Shown in pieces: positions 33,962 to 42,258 of a DNA stretch of 64,000 nucleotides (position 1 is its first letter; every line of letters begins with the position of its first letter). The notes beneath the pieces were generated by a model. It made no database searches, was not told where the DNA came from, and saw nothing but the letters and a program-made list of their open reading frames with translations. The stretch comes from an uncultured bacterium (GTDB lineage Bacteria; Elusimicrobiota; Elusimicrobia; Elusimicrobiales; Elusimicrobiaceae), in assembly GCA_949291515.1 (NCBI GenBank), contig CASEVY010000002.1, forward strand, positions 1-64,000, in the 5' to 3' direction. A program made the position numbers and the translations under genes.

Positions 33962-34821
33962 CTATCGGCAGTTTTGACGGTGTTCATTTGGGGCACAGAC
34001 ATTTGTTTGGCGTGCTTAAGGATTTGGCGGCGGAACACAAAATGAAACCGCTTTTGCTGGTTTTCAATATTCCGCCGAAAGTAGTTATGGACGCTTCGCA
34101 CGGCGTGCTTACCACTCCGGCCGAAAAGAAAGCCCTGCTTAAGAAAAGCGGAATGACGCGCGTGGAATTTTTGGATTTTAAAAAAATTAAGGACTTGAGC
34201 AAAGAACGCTTTTTTGAAATTCTGCTTAAGAAGTACAATATGGGCGGGATTTTATGCGGGAAAGATTTCGCTTTCGGCAAGGAGCGCGGCGGCAAAATAG
34301 ATTTCATCAAGCAAGCGTGCCGGGATAACGGCGTGATATTTGAAAGCTGTTCATTTTTGGAAACGGGCGGGGAGAAAGTATCTTCCTCTTTGATAAGGCG
34401 GGCACTTAAAGCCGGCGATATAGAAGCCGTAAACGAAATGCTCGGCTCCCGATATGAGGTTAGCGGCAAGATAGTGAAGGGCAGGCAGATGGGGCGCAAG
34501 ATAGGTTTTCCTACGGCGAATATAGATTTTGATCCGCTTAAGATATTGCCGCGCGGCGTTTACGCGGTAAAGGCGAAACTGGGGCGCAAGGAATATAACG
34601 GCGTTTGCAATATAGGGTGCAGACCGACGGTGGAAGAAGGCGGCTTGCCCACTTGCGAGGTGCATATCTTGGATTTTAACCGCGACATATACGGGCGGGA
34701 ATTGACGGCGGAATTTGTGGCCAAGATAAGGCCGGAGCGGAAGTTTGGTACGCTTGGCGAACTTACTCAGCAAATAAACAGGGATTCTATTTTGGCTTAC
34801 AAATTGCTTAAACATCTGTAA
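33943..34821 (+). CDS. ribF: Bifunctional riboflavin kinase / FAD synthetase
   Basis: 292 residues: N-terminal FMN adenylyltransferase (GSFDGVHLGH nucleotide motif, residues 8-17; SSSLIRRALKAGD) and C-terminal riboflavin kinase (GRQMGRKIGFPTANI, then CEVHILDFNRDIYG). It makes FMN and FAD from riboflavin. The start is GTG inside the end of truB (19-base overlap). A tRNA-Met gene with its own promoter follows. Confidence 0.95.
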   Translation: MVKNFIAIGSFDGVHLGHRHLFGVLKDLAAEHKMKPLLLVFNIPPKVVMDASHGVLTTPAEKKALLKKSGMTRVEFLDFKKIKDLSKERFFEILLKKYNMGGILCGKDFAFGKERGGKIDFIKQACRDNGVIFESCSFLETGGEKVSSSLIRRALKAGDIEAVNEMLGSRYEVSGKIVKGRQMGRKIGFPTANIDFDPLKILPRGVYAVKAKLGRKEYNGVCNIGCRPTVEEGGLPTCEVHILDFNRDIYGRELTAEFVAKIRPERKFGTLGELTQQINRDSILAYKLLKHL

Positions 34822-34876
34822 TTTGGCCGGCAGGCGTATGCGGCAGTGGCGGCGTGTCAATTTTTCGGAGGAAATC

Positions 34877-34905
34877 TTTACAAGATTTTTAGTATTTGTT
34901 ATAAT
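34877..34905 (+). promoter_or_regulatory. Promoter of tRNA-Met
   Basis: TTTACA, 17 bases, TATAAT, ending 9 bases ahead of the tRNA 5' end. Confidence 0.8.
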
Positions 34906-34914
34906 AAATAAGAC

Positions 34915-34991
34915 GTCACCGTAGCTCAGCTGGTTAGAGCGGGCGTTTCATAAGCGCCAGGTCGGTGGTTCAAGCCCACCCGGTGACACCA
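34915..34991 (+). tRNA. tRNA with CAT anticodon (elongator Met, or Ile2 if modified)
   Basis: A 77-base cloverleaf including an encoded CCA: acceptor GTCACCG / CGGTGAC, D-stem GCTC/GAGC, anticodon stem GGCGT/GCGCC with loop TTCATAA, T-arm GGTGG-TTCAAGC-CCACC. The first pair is G-C, so it is not the initiator tRNA. Whether it is elongator Met or lysidine-modified Ile2 cannot be told here. It is the only one of the four tRNAs here with an encoded CCA. Confidence 0.93.
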
Positions 34992-35002
34992 TTTTTAATA
35001 TT

Positions 35003-35025
35003 ACCCGCCTAAAGGCGGGTTTTTT
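35003..35025 (+). terminator. Terminator of tRNA-Met
   Basis: Stem ACCCGCC / GGCGGGT, loop TAAA, six T. Confidence 0.85.
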
Positions 35026-35142
35026 ATTGGGGAAACAGGCGTTTTTGCGGGCTTGCCCCGCTTTATCGTTTAGCGCTCAAGGCGAGATACGGGCGCGGAG
35101 GGAAGGAAATATCCGTCCGTCGGCAATGTAAAATAAAAAATA

Positions 35143-35171
35143 TTGACAAAATACTCATACATAGTTAAAAT
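35143..35171 (+). promoter_or_regulatory. Near-consensus promoter of a small membrane-protein gene, leaderless geometry
   Basis: TTGACA, exactly 17 bases, TAAAAT, then 6 bases and the ATG at 35178. No ribosome binding site is possible in between; transcription would start at the ATG. Confidence 0.75.
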
Positions 35172-35177
35172 CTTAAT

Positions 35178-35429
35178 ATGGAAAAGATAATAAAATCATT
35201 TAAGGCTTCCTTTAGGAAAGGCATAATTTTCGGTCTGTTGGACATAGTGTTCAGGCTGGCGGCTTTGTTTATATGGTTCGCCACGGTAAAACTTTTATGC
35301 GTTTTTGTTTATGAGGCGCTTTTCCAGGAGCCGCTGTTTTCCGAAACGATATGGTGGTGCGTCTATTCTTTCCTGATGTTTATCACCGTTACGGCTTTGG
35401 CCTACGAGGCCGTTTGGGACAGAGAGTAA
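35178..35429 (+). CDS. 83-residue two-helix membrane protein
   Basis: A small protein with two hydrophobic segments (IIFGLLDIVFRLAALFIWFA around 18-37 and a second around 57-75) and charged ends. No known domain. It has its own strong promoter and terminator, so it is a single-gene unit. A near-perfect promoter positions the transcript start at the ATG, suggesting a leaderless mRNA. Confidence 0.7.
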   Translation: MEKIIKSFKASFRKGIIFGLLDIVFRLAALFIWFATVKLLCVFVYEALFQEPLFSETIWWCVYSFLMFITVTALAYEAVWDRE

Positions 35430-35445
35430 AATTTTGAATATATAA

Positions 35446-35477
35446 AACCCTCGGCAAAACTAAGCCGAGGGTTTTTT
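35446..35477 (+). terminator. Terminator of the small membrane-protein gene
   Basis: Stem CCCTCGGC / GCCGAGGG, loop AAAACTAA, six T. Confidence 0.9.
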
Positions 35478-35491
35478 GTATGTTGTGAAAA

Positions 35492-35528
35492 CCCCCAGCT
35501 AGGCTGGGGGGCGGTAAAGGTTTTACCG
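35492..35528. other. Two adjacent perfect hairpins
   Basis: CCCCCAGC-TAG-GCTGGGGG (35492-35510) is followed at once by CGGTAAA-GGT-TTTACCG (35512-35528). On the reverse strand the first stem is followed by TTTTC. They could be a structured RNA, part of the small RNA candidate next door, or back-to-back terminators. Confidence 0.5.
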
Positions 35529-35556
35529 TTGCCCAAAATAGAAAAACTCCTTTTGT

Positions 35557-35617
35557 TATAATAAATTGCCTGTGCTAGCAGGCAATCCGATAAAACGGGC
35601 CTATGCCCGTTGCTTTT
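35557..35617 (+). ncRNA. Candidate small RNA of about 50 nt
   Basis: An extended -10 (TGTTATAAT, hexamer 35557-35562), identical to the tRNA-Met -10 region, is followed by a 7-bp hairpin (TTGCCTG-TGCTAG-CAGGCAA, 35566-35585), a short single strand, and a terminator hairpin (AACGGGC-CTAT-GCCCGTT, 35594-35611, then GCTTTTTG). No open frame spans it. No good -35 is present. No known RNA family recognised. Confidence 0.4.
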
Positions 35618-35685
35618 TGTTTTTGCTTAAAGAAAGAAAATCTTCGCGCAGGCGGGATAATTCTTTAGCGCGGAAGAATAACAAA

Positions 35686-35720
35686 CCCCGCGCTTTAAGC
35701 GCGGGGCTTGTTGTTTTTTT
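35686..35720. terminator. Bidirectional terminator after the acyl-CoA dehydrogenase
   Basis: Stem CCCCGCGC / GCGCGGGG with loop TTTAA, T-rich on both sides. It lies just past the stop of the reverse operon and after the small RNA region. Confidence 0.8.
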
Positions 35721-35733
35721 ATAGAGTAAGAAT

Positions 35734-36948
35734 TTAGCTTTCTTTTATGATGGAAGCCATAATCTCGTTTTTCTGGATATGGTTGGTGCCTTCGTAAATT
35801 TGGGTTACTTTGGCGTCGCGGGCGAATTTTTCCAGCGGGAAATCGCGCGTATAGGCTATGCCTCCGCAAAGGTTTATGCAGCGGTCGGCCACTTGCATTG
35901 CGGTATCGGAGCAGAATAATTTAGCCATAGCGCTGTACTTTGTCCAGCGCGGTCCTTTAAGGTTTTTAAGCTCGTCGTGTACGGTGGTATTGTTCTTTAA
36001 GGCGTTGGCGGAAGCGGCCAAAAAGTCCTTATCCATTAAAGAGGTTATCTTGTAGACCAGAGCCCTGCCCGCCTCGACTTTCGCGGTAAGCTCGGCCAGT
36101 TCGTGGCCGATGCTTTGAAAGGATATTACGGGTTGGTCAAATTGCTTTCTTATTTTCAAATATTTTACCGCTTCGGCCAAAGCGCCTTGCGCCAGCCCCA
36201 AAGCCTGGGCCGCGATGCCGGGGCGGGAATAGTCAAATGTTTCCTGCACGATAAACAGTCCTTTCCCTTCGCCGCCAAGCAGGTTGGCCGCGGGTACTTT
36301 GCAATCTCTGAAAAGCAAGTCGTAGGTGGGGTTTGTCCTAAGCCCCATTTTGCGTTCTTTCTTGCCGAAGGTAAAGCCAGGCGTTCCCTTTTCCACCACG
36401 ATAAGCGATATGCCTCTTGCGCCTCTGGACGGGTTGGTCGATACGGCGACGGTATAGAAATCGGCGGCTTCGCCCGTGGATATATAATGTTTTGATCCGT
36501 TTAAAATATAGTAGTCGCCTTCTTTGACGGCGGTGGTTTTTATTGCGGTCGCGTCGGAGCCGGCCTGCGCCTCGGATAGCGCGAAAGTCCACAGCTTTTT
36601 GCCAGAAGCCAAATCGGGCAGCCATTTGGCCCTTTGTTCGGGCGTCGCCCAGAAGAACATCGGCATTCCGCCCAAAGCGCTTGTCCCGGCGGGCAAAGCC
36701 AAGCCCATACATACCTTTGAAAGCTCCTCCAATACCAAAGCCAAAGCGTTTACGCCCAAGCCTTCCCCGCCGTATTCCTTGGGCAGCCAAAGCCCAAACA
36801 GTTTTTGCGCCGCCATTGCTTCTGCGGCTTCGGGGCAGAATTCTTCCTTTTCGTCATATTTTGCTCTGAGCGGTTTAAATACTTCCAAAGCGATTTTTTT
36901 TGCTCTTTCCACGGCCTCGCGTTCGGCTTCGTTATTGAAATAATTCAT
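35734..36948 (-). CDS. Acyl-CoA dehydrogenase family flavoprotein
   Basis: 404 residues with the full acyl-CoA dehydrogenase fold: N-terminal helical domain, FAD-binding FALSEAQAGSDA motif (residues about 127-138), beta domain, and C-terminal helices with the catalytic Glu in IYEGTNHIQ. An insertion relative to typical members (ANALKNNTTVHDELKN) falls near residue 320. No ETF genes, CoA ligase or other beta-oxidation genes are nearby. It overlaps a glycosyltransferase gene by 4 bases, an odd partner. Substrate unknown; could serve short-chain acyl-CoA reduction in fermentation. Confidence 0.92.
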   Translation of the reverse strand: MNYFNNEAEREAVERAKKIALEVFKPLRAKYDEKEEFCPEAAEAMAAQKLFGLWLPKEYGGEGLGVNALALVLEELSKVCMGLALPAGTSALGGMPMFFWATPEQRAKWLPDLASGKKLWTFALSEAQAGSDATAIKTTAVKEGDYYILNGSKHYISTGEAADFYTVAVSTNPSRGARGISLIVVEKGTPGFTFGKKERKMGLRTNPTYDLLFRDCKVPAANLLGGEGKGLFIVQETFDYSRPGIAAQALGLAQGALAEAVKYLKIRKQFDQPVISFQSIGHELAELTAKVEAGRALVYKITSLMDKDFLAASANALKNNTTVHDELKNLKGPRWTKYSAMAKLFCSDTAMQVADRCINLCGGIAYTRDFPLEKFARDAKVTQIYEGTNHIQKNEIMASIIKES

Positions 36949-38081
36949 CTTCGTCCTCCTAAATTAAGGTAAAGTTCGCGCTGTCGGTTAATCATATTTT
37001 TTATGTCAAAATCTTCCAAATCTTCTTCCTTGAAGGAAAAATCTTTTCTCTTTAGTGCTTTTAGGTGCCCCTGCGCCAAGGCTTTATAATCGCCGCGCTT
37101 TATTAAAAAACCGTTTTGCCCGTCTTTAAGTATTTCCTTAACCCCGCCGCTGTCATAGCATACGGCCGGTACGTTCATAAACAGGGCTTCGGCCAAGGCC
37201 ATCGGCAAGCCTTCCCATAAAGAGCTGAGCGAGAAAACTTCCGCCGCGGCCAGCAATTCGGGAATATCCTTGCGGTGCCCCAAAAGTTTAAAATTATTCT
37301 TAAGTTTATATCTCGCGATAAGTTTTGCGGCCGCTTTCTTTAAAGGGCCCGTACCAGTATAGAGATATACGCAGCGCGGCTCCTTGCGGCATACTATCGC
37401 CGCGGCGCGTATCATATCCAAGGGGTTTTTCTGAGGTTTTAAATTCGCCGTGCTGAGTATTATTCTGGCATTGGGTTTGAGGCCCAGTTCTCTAAACTTA
37501 GCTTCTTTGTCGAGATCCTTAAAGTCCGCGCGCCGTTTGACTTCCACACCCGCCCTTATAAGACGGCATTTTGACGCTTTCGCTATTTTAAGCCTTAGGG
37601 CGTTGTCCATATCTTCCCGCGATACGAAGATAAGGCAATCGGTTAACTCCGCCAACAGCTTTTCCGCCAAAATATAAAAATATTTTTGCGTAGGTTTCTG
37701 CCCTTCATAAAAGGAAAAGCCGTGCACGGTATGTATTATTTTAGGCCTTTTGATTAAAGAAGCCGCGGCCAGCCTGCCCAAGATGCCCGCCTTTGAAGAA
37801 TTGGTGTGCACAATATCGGGCCTTATGTTGGCAAGCCTTTTGCGTATTTGGAAAAACGCTTTTATGTCCTTTAGCAGCGATATCTCCCGCACCATATCTG
37901 GTATGAAGAAAAGCGATTTAATGTTCTTCTTGGCGGTTTTATCCAAAAATCCGCCCTTGCCGCATAAAAGATAAGTTTTTAAGGGCGGGCGGTTGAGATT
38001 TCTTACGCTGTAAAGTACGCTTTTTTGCGCGCCGCCCAACTCCAGCTTCGTTATTATAAAAGCGATTTTCTTATTTGCCAT
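36945..38081 (-). CDS. Glycosyltransferase family 4 protein
   Basis: 378 residues, GT-B fold. The N-terminal GGAQKS loop (residues 17-22), HTNSSKAGILGR and the C-terminal donor-site E-x7-E (LWEGLPMALAEALF) are clear. Such enzymes transfer sugars from nucleotide donors onto lipid-linked or LPS glycans at the inner face of the membrane. It begins 28 bases inside the 3' end of the TPR-SpoIID-like gene and ends overlapping the acyl-CoA dehydrogenase. Acceptor unknown. Confidence 0.92.
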   Translation of the reverse strand: MANKKIAFIITKLELGGAQKSVLYSVRNLNRPPLKTYLLCGKGGFLDKTAKKNIKSLFFIPDMVREISLLKDIKAFFQIRKRLANIRPDIVHTNSSKAGILGRLAAASLIKRPKIIHTVHGFSFYEGQKPTQKYFYILAEKLLAELTDCLIFVSREDMDNALRLKIAKASKCRLIRAGVEVKRRADFKDLDKEAKFRELGLKPNARIILSTANLKPQKNPLDMIRAAAIVCRKEPRCVYLYTGTGPLKKAAAKLIARYKLKNNFKLLGHRKDIPELLAAAEVFSLSSLWEGLPMALAEALFMNVPAVCYDSGGVKEILKDGQNGFLIKRGDYKALAQGHLKALKRKDFSFKEEDLEDFDIKNMINRQRELYLNLGGRR

Positions 38082-40285
38082 TTTTCCGTTATTTCCAAGT
38101 CGGGATAATAATATTTTATGATTTCGTCAGCGGTTTTGCCGTCCCGCGCCATACCGAAGGCGCCGTCTATGCAAAGGCCTTTGCCCGCGCCGCTGTCGCT
38201 GCCGAGTACGAGAATGTCTTTCTTAAAGGGCACAAAGGTAAAGAACGGCGATCTTAGCGTGCCCGCGGCTATGATGAAATTGGCCTCGCCGAAATCCACC
38301 TCTACGCTCTTTTTCGTCCCGACGAAACGCATTGTTTTTATTCTGCCGTAAGGCGTCGTTTGGGCGGGCTCGAAGTATTTTAGGGAGCCGACGTCGTATT
38401 TTTGTTTAAGGCGCGCCTCTATTTCTTTAAACGGGAACAGATATATCCATTTTACCGAGGACCATAAAGTAGGATCCTGCGGGGCGGAATAAAGGTCTTT
38501 GGGCGGATTTGAGAGCATATACTTAAACAAATTAACGGGCGAGAAATTGTAATTCCTATCCTCTTGAGTGTTCTTTGTCCCGTTTTCGCTCGACCAAGAG
38601 CAGGATTTGTATATTTCCGCCTGCGCCAAGAGTGGAAGATCGCCTTCTTTGGCGGGTTCGGCCAATACTTGGTTTTCCGTATTTTTGGCCGCGTCTCTTA
38701 CGTAGCGCGATTCCATATTCACGCCGCCGTAATTTACGCGGGGCGAATTGTCGGGTATATCAAAAAGTTCGTCGCCGCCCTCTGACAAATGCCAAACCAA
38801 AGCCGTTCTTAAAGCCAAGGCCGAAGCCTCCAGCGCGGCGGGTGTTTTTATGCCGCGCGTCATCGACATAAGCAAAGCCGGCATTACGTCTTCCAAGGAA
38901 GTGTAGTTGACCAGTATCATTCCGTCGTTAACCGGTATTACCAGCAAACTGCCTTTAAGTTCTTTGTCGCCCAAATTCGCGGCGAAAATATTTTCCGCCT
39001 TCGCGTCTTTGACGATAAACGAATACCCTTCTTTATTTAAAGATATTAAGAAAGGCCGCTTGGTGGAAAAATCCGCCGCGCCCCATTTGTTTTGGATATG
39101 CACCCCTTTATGTTCTTTATCGAAAGTTATGGTCTTGGGGGTATATGCCTCGCCTGAGATGACATTTCCCATAAGCTCGTCTTTTACTGTAAAATCTGTT
39201 CCCGGCATAATAATAAAACTGAGTATCGGCGTAAGCTGCGCGCGATAGTTGGAAAATAATCCTACCCTAACCTGTTGGGAATTGGAAACGGAAGGCTGTT
39301 TTGTATATATTTCGGAAAGTTTTGTGTAAAATAAATAGTTTTCCGGCGCATAAGGCAGATATTTTGAGAGTTTTTTAAGCCTTTTGGCGCTGGTTTTGTC
39401 GCCGTTGTCCAAGATGTAAAGGCTGGCGTAGCTTTGCCATGCGGGTATGCGTTGTTTGAGTTTATATTGTATATCGGCCTGATATTTCTGCGCCATATAG
39501 TTATTGGGATCGTGCGCCAAGGCCTGTTCTACGAGGGCGGAGGCGGATTTCTCGTCCTTATGGGAAAGTTTCGCCATCAAATAGGCCGCGTGCGATATGA
39601 CATAAGGATCGGTGCCGTAAAGATTTTGCAGTATTTCCATCGCCTTTTCCGCCTTGTTCGCGTTGAAATATGCCTGCGCCATCGCAAGTTTGGCGGAAGA
39701 TATATATTCAAATTCCGCAGTTAAAAAAGGCAGTTGGTCATATTCTTTTTGAGCTTCCTTTATTTTGCCTTGCGAGGCGTATATCCAAATCCTCATAAGC
39801 TGGGCGAAGGGATAGTTCGGATTTAACGACAAAGACAAATCCGAAAATTGCAGCGCCTGTTTATATTCCGCCCTTTGCAGATGTATTATCAAAGCATTCA
39901 AAGCCGCTTCCAATCTTATTTCCGGCATAAGGCCTTCGTTTCGGGCGGCTTCCGCGTAAAGGTTCAGCGCTTCTTGCGCTTGTCCTTGGGAATATAGATT
40001 ATCGGCCTGCAGAAGCTGAGGGTAATTAGTGTATTGCAGAACGGTTTTCGTTATTATATTGTCGTTTAGTTTGACGTCGGGCAGATGATTTACGGCCATT
40101 ATGTTTTGGGAAGGTTCCTCGTTTTGCGGAGCCGCGGGCGTCGTGGAAACGCTTTGTGAGTCGTCCTCGGTTTTTACGGTCAGGGCGGTATTGCCGGCCA
40201 TATAATCGCTAAGGCTTTGCCCGAAAGAGATAAGCGGCAAAGCCGCAAAAAGGGCTGCCGATATAATATTCGTAATAATCCTCAT
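38054..40285 (-). CDS. Exported TPR plus SpoIID/LytB-like protein, catalytic glutamate apparently lost
   Basis: 743 residues from the ATG at 40285 (signal peptide MRIITNIISAALFAALPLISF); a longer frame upstream has no signal and is unlikely. Residues about 90-330 are TPR-like helices. Residues about 370-735 follow the SpoIID/LytB amidase-enhancer pattern: a V-N-Y-x-S-L-E-D-V-M-P block, A-A-L-E-A-S-A-L-A-L-R-T, and a C-terminal A-F-G-M-A-R-D-G-K-T-x-D-E-I-I-K-Y-Y-Y-P. The E-M that carries the catalytic Glu in SpoIID reads S-M here, and the G-H-G-V-G-M-S-Q motif is replaced by GAGKGLCIDGAFG. It is probably a periplasmic or outer-membrane scaffold acting on peptidoglycan by binding. Confidence 0.7.
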   Translation of the reverse strand: MRIITNIISAALFAALPLISFGQSLSDYMAGNTALTVKTEDDSQSVSTTPAAPQNEEPSQNIMAVNHLPDVKLNDNIITKTVLQYTNYPQLLQADNLYSQGQAQEALNLYAEAARNEGLMPEIRLEAALNALIIHLQRAEYKQALQFSDLSLSLNPNYPFAQLMRIWIYASQGKIKEAQKEYDQLPFLTAEFEYISSAKLAMAQAYFNANKAEKAMEILQNLYGTDPYVISHAAYLMAKLSHKDEKSASALVEQALAHDPNNYMAQKYQADIQYKLKQRIPAWQSYASLYILDNGDKTSAKRLKKLSKYLPYAPENYLFYTKLSEIYTKQPSVSNSQQVRVGLFSNYRAQLTPILSFIIMPGTDFTVKDELMGNVISGEAYTPKTITFDKEHKGVHIQNKWGAADFSTKRPFLISLNKEGYSFIVKDAKAENIFAANLGDKELKGSLLVIPVNDGMILVNYTSLEDVMPALLMSMTRGIKTPAALEASALALRTALVWHLSEGGDELFDIPDNSPRVNYGGVNMESRYVRDAAKNTENQVLAEPAKEGDLPLLAQAEIYKSCSWSSENGTKNTQEDRNYNFSPVNLFKYMLSNPPKDLYSAPQDPTLWSSVKWIYLFPFKEIEARLKQKYDVGSLKYFEPAQTTPYGRIKTMRFVGTKKSVEVDFGEANFIIAAGTLRSPFFTFVPFKKDILVLGSDSGAGKGLCIDGAFGMARDGKTADEIIKYYYPDLEITEKWQIRKSLL

Positions 40286-40291
40286 AATATA

Positions 40292-40297
40292 ATTATA
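40292..40297 (-). promoter_or_regulatory. -10 box of the TPR-SpoIID-like gene, leaderless geometry
   Basis: TATAAT on the reverse strand, 6 bases (TATATT), then the ATG at 40285. No ribosome binding site is present. Confidence 0.45.
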
Positions 40298-40459
40298 CCA
40301 ACTTAAGACGCGCGGCGCAGGCGAGTTTGGGCCGTTATTCGCCAATTCCAGCGGAGGATACTGATAGAGCGCTGGCCTTTGCGTTTTAGTACGCCTTAGA
40401 CTTAAAGAAATTTTTTTCATTACCCTTTTTGTTTATTGATTTTGAAAATGGCTTTTTTG

Positions 40460-40465
40460 TATAAA
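40460..40465 (+). promoter_or_regulatory. -10 box of a small membrane-protein gene, leaderless geometry
   Basis: TATAAA, 7 bases (TATTACT), then the ATG at 40473. A possible -35 TTGATT lies 18 bases upstream. Confidence 0.5.
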
Positions 40466-40472
40466 TATTACT

Positions 40473-40958
40473 ATGATTGAGAAAAGAAAAGAGAAATTTA
40501 TTATCGGTTTAATCCTCTGTGTCGTAGGCGTTATGATTATGATTTTTACGCTTACTTCTGGCGCGTTTTACGCAAAACTCAGTTTAAACCGTACCGATAA
40601 TGCCGTTTACGTAAGCGGGCTGGTCGGGAAAAAGAAGATTGCGCCGCTTGTTCAGGCCCGTTCTTTTAAAATGAAGCCGACTTATAAGAAAGGCTTCCTT
40701 TCCGGACAGGGCAGTTTGTGTTATAACTTGGAAATGACGAAATCGGACGGAGAAAAAGAAATCGTGTTTCCTTTTTGTCTATCGCGATCCTCAAAGATTA
40801 AATCCATAGGGAAAAAGGCCTCAAATTTCTTGAATGAACCCAAAGGGCTTAAATTTTCCGCGAGCGTATTTTCACTAAATAATCTTATTTTATTCTTTGT
40901 GGCGCTTTTTGCCGTTTTGGTGGGGGCGTCGCAGATAAATTCCGCAAGGAAAATGTAA
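40473..40958 (+). CDS. Membrane protein with two helices around a 90-residue loop
   Basis: 161 residues: a basic start, a helix at about 10-30 (IIGLILCVVGVMIMIFTL), a Lys/Ser-rich globular loop with two Cys (SLCYNL, FPFCLS), and a second helix near 135-153. The helix topology places the loop outside the cytoplasm. No family recognised. Single-gene unit with terminator. Confidence 0.65.
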   Translation: MIEKRKEKFIIGLILCVVGVMIMIFTLTSGAFYAKLSLNRTDNAVYVSGLVGKKKIAPLVQARSFKMKPTYKKGFLSGQGSLCYNLEMTKSDGEKEIVFPFCLSRSSKIKSIGKKASNFLNEPKGLKFSASVFSLNNLILFFVALFAVLVGASQINSARKM

Positions 40959-40974
40959 GTTTTGTCAGTTGCGT

Positions 40975-41010
40975 AAAAAGGCCGAAGGATTTGCTTCGGC
41001 CTTTTTCTTT
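40975..41010. terminator. Bidirectional terminator between convergent genes
   Basis: AAAAAGGCCGAAG, loop GATTTG, CTTCGGCCTTTTTC; the stem is symmetric with A- and T-runs on both sides, serving the forward membrane gene and the reverse patB-like gene. Confidence 0.9.
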
Positions 41011-41082
41011 TGCGGAATAAACATTTTAAGCGTTTCGGTCAAAATGAGTCTATGTCAAAAGATATTGCTTTAGTAAAACAGG

Positions 41083-42258
41083 CTATTTGGGCAAAGCGTT
41101 TAATAATACGCTTTTTATTCTCAAAAGCCCTTCCTTAAGCAATTGTTTTTGGCAGGCAAAGTTTATTCTTATAAAGCCTTCGCCTTCTTTGCCGTAAATG
41201 GAGCCGGGGTTGATTCTGACGCCGTTTCTTAGCAGAAGATCAGATATTTCCTGCGAGGTTTTGCCCAGTATCGAACAATCCGCCCACGCCAAATAGGTGC
41301 CCTCAAGCGGAGCAATCGGGAATTGCGGCAGCTGCGTTTGAAAAAAATCTTTCAGCATAAGATAATTCCCGTTAAGGTAAATATTTAGTTGATCGAGCCA
41401 ATCCCCGCATTGATTATAGGCCGCGGTTAAAGCGTCAATGCCGAAGGGTCCTATCATAGCCACTTCGTTTTCGTGCAGAGCCTTTTCTATTTTTGAGCGT
41501 ATTTCCTTGTCGGCGGCGAAAATATTGGCGCATTGCAGGCCCGCCAAATTGAAAGCCTTGCTGGGAGAAGTGCAGGTTACGCTGTTCAATAAAAATTCCT
41601 CGCCCAGCGAGGCAAATGGCGTATAGGTAAAACCCGGGCGGACGAGCTCGCAGTGTATTTCGTCTGCTATTACGAATACGCCGTTGTCAAAGCATATGCG
41701 TCCGATTTTTTCCAGCTCGGCCTTGCTCCATACCCGCCCGACGGGGTTGTGCGGATTGCATAATATCATCAGTTTTACCTTAGGGTCGGCGGCTTTGCGC
41801 GCCAAGTCTTCGAAATCGACGGAGTAGGAATTGTCTTTGCAGAGCAAAGGATTGGATTGTACGGCGCAGCCGTTATTTAGAGTGGAGGAGAAAAAACAAT
41901 TGTATACTGGTGTTTGGAACAATACTTTATCACCCTTTTGCGTCAGCGCTTTTATTATCGCGCTAAGTGCGGCTACCACGCCGGTAACCGGTAAAATCCA
42001 GCCGGGGCGCAGCTTAAGGCCGTGTCGTAAATCAAACCATTTTACTATGGCTTCGTAATAGGAGGCAGATGGTTCGCTGTATCCGAATATGCCGTGCCCC
42101 AAACGCTTTTGGAGCGCCTCTATTATCTGCGGGGCCGCTTTAAAATCCATATCGGCTACCCAAAGCGGAATCATCTTCTCGTCGGAGGTAAAATCCCACT
42201 TTACGCTTTGCGTATCGCGCCTTGGTATTATGGCGTCAAAATCGTATTCGCGGGGCAT
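41083..42258 (-). CDS. PatB/MalY-type PLP-dependent C-S lyase or aminotransferase
   Basis: 391 residues, fold type I PLP enzyme. Family motifs: PLWVADMDF near residue 31, CNPHNPVGRVW, ADEIHCEL, and SPSKAFNLAGLQ with the PLP lysine. MalY/PatB members cleave cystathionine or cysteine (beta-lyase) and some regulate transcription. Its ATG overlaps the stop of the deaminase gene (TAATG), so the two are coupled. Confidence 0.9.
   Translation of the reverse strand: MPREYDFDAIIPRRDTQSVKWDFTSDEKMIPLWVADMDFKAAPQIIEALQKRLGHGIFGYSEPSASYYEAIVKWFDLRHGLKLRPGWILPVTGVVAALSAIIKALTQKGDKVLFQTPVYNCFFSSTLNNGCAVQSNPLLCKDNSYSVDFEDLARKAADPKVKLMILCNPHNPVGRVWSKAELEKIGRICFDNGVFVIADEIHCELVRPGFTYTPFASLGEEFLLNSVTCTSPSKAFNLAGLQCANIFAADKEIRSKIEKALHENEVAMIGPFGIDALTAAYNQCGDWLDQLNIYLNGNYLMLKDFFQTQLPQFPIAPLEGTYLAWADCSILGKTSQEISDLLLRNGVRINPGSIYGKEGEGFIRINFACQKQLLKEGLLRIKSVLLNALPK

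Noticed and set aside
33943-34821. FMN riboswitch ahead of ribF
   Set aside because: ribF starts inside truB; there is no leader that could hold the conserved FMN element.
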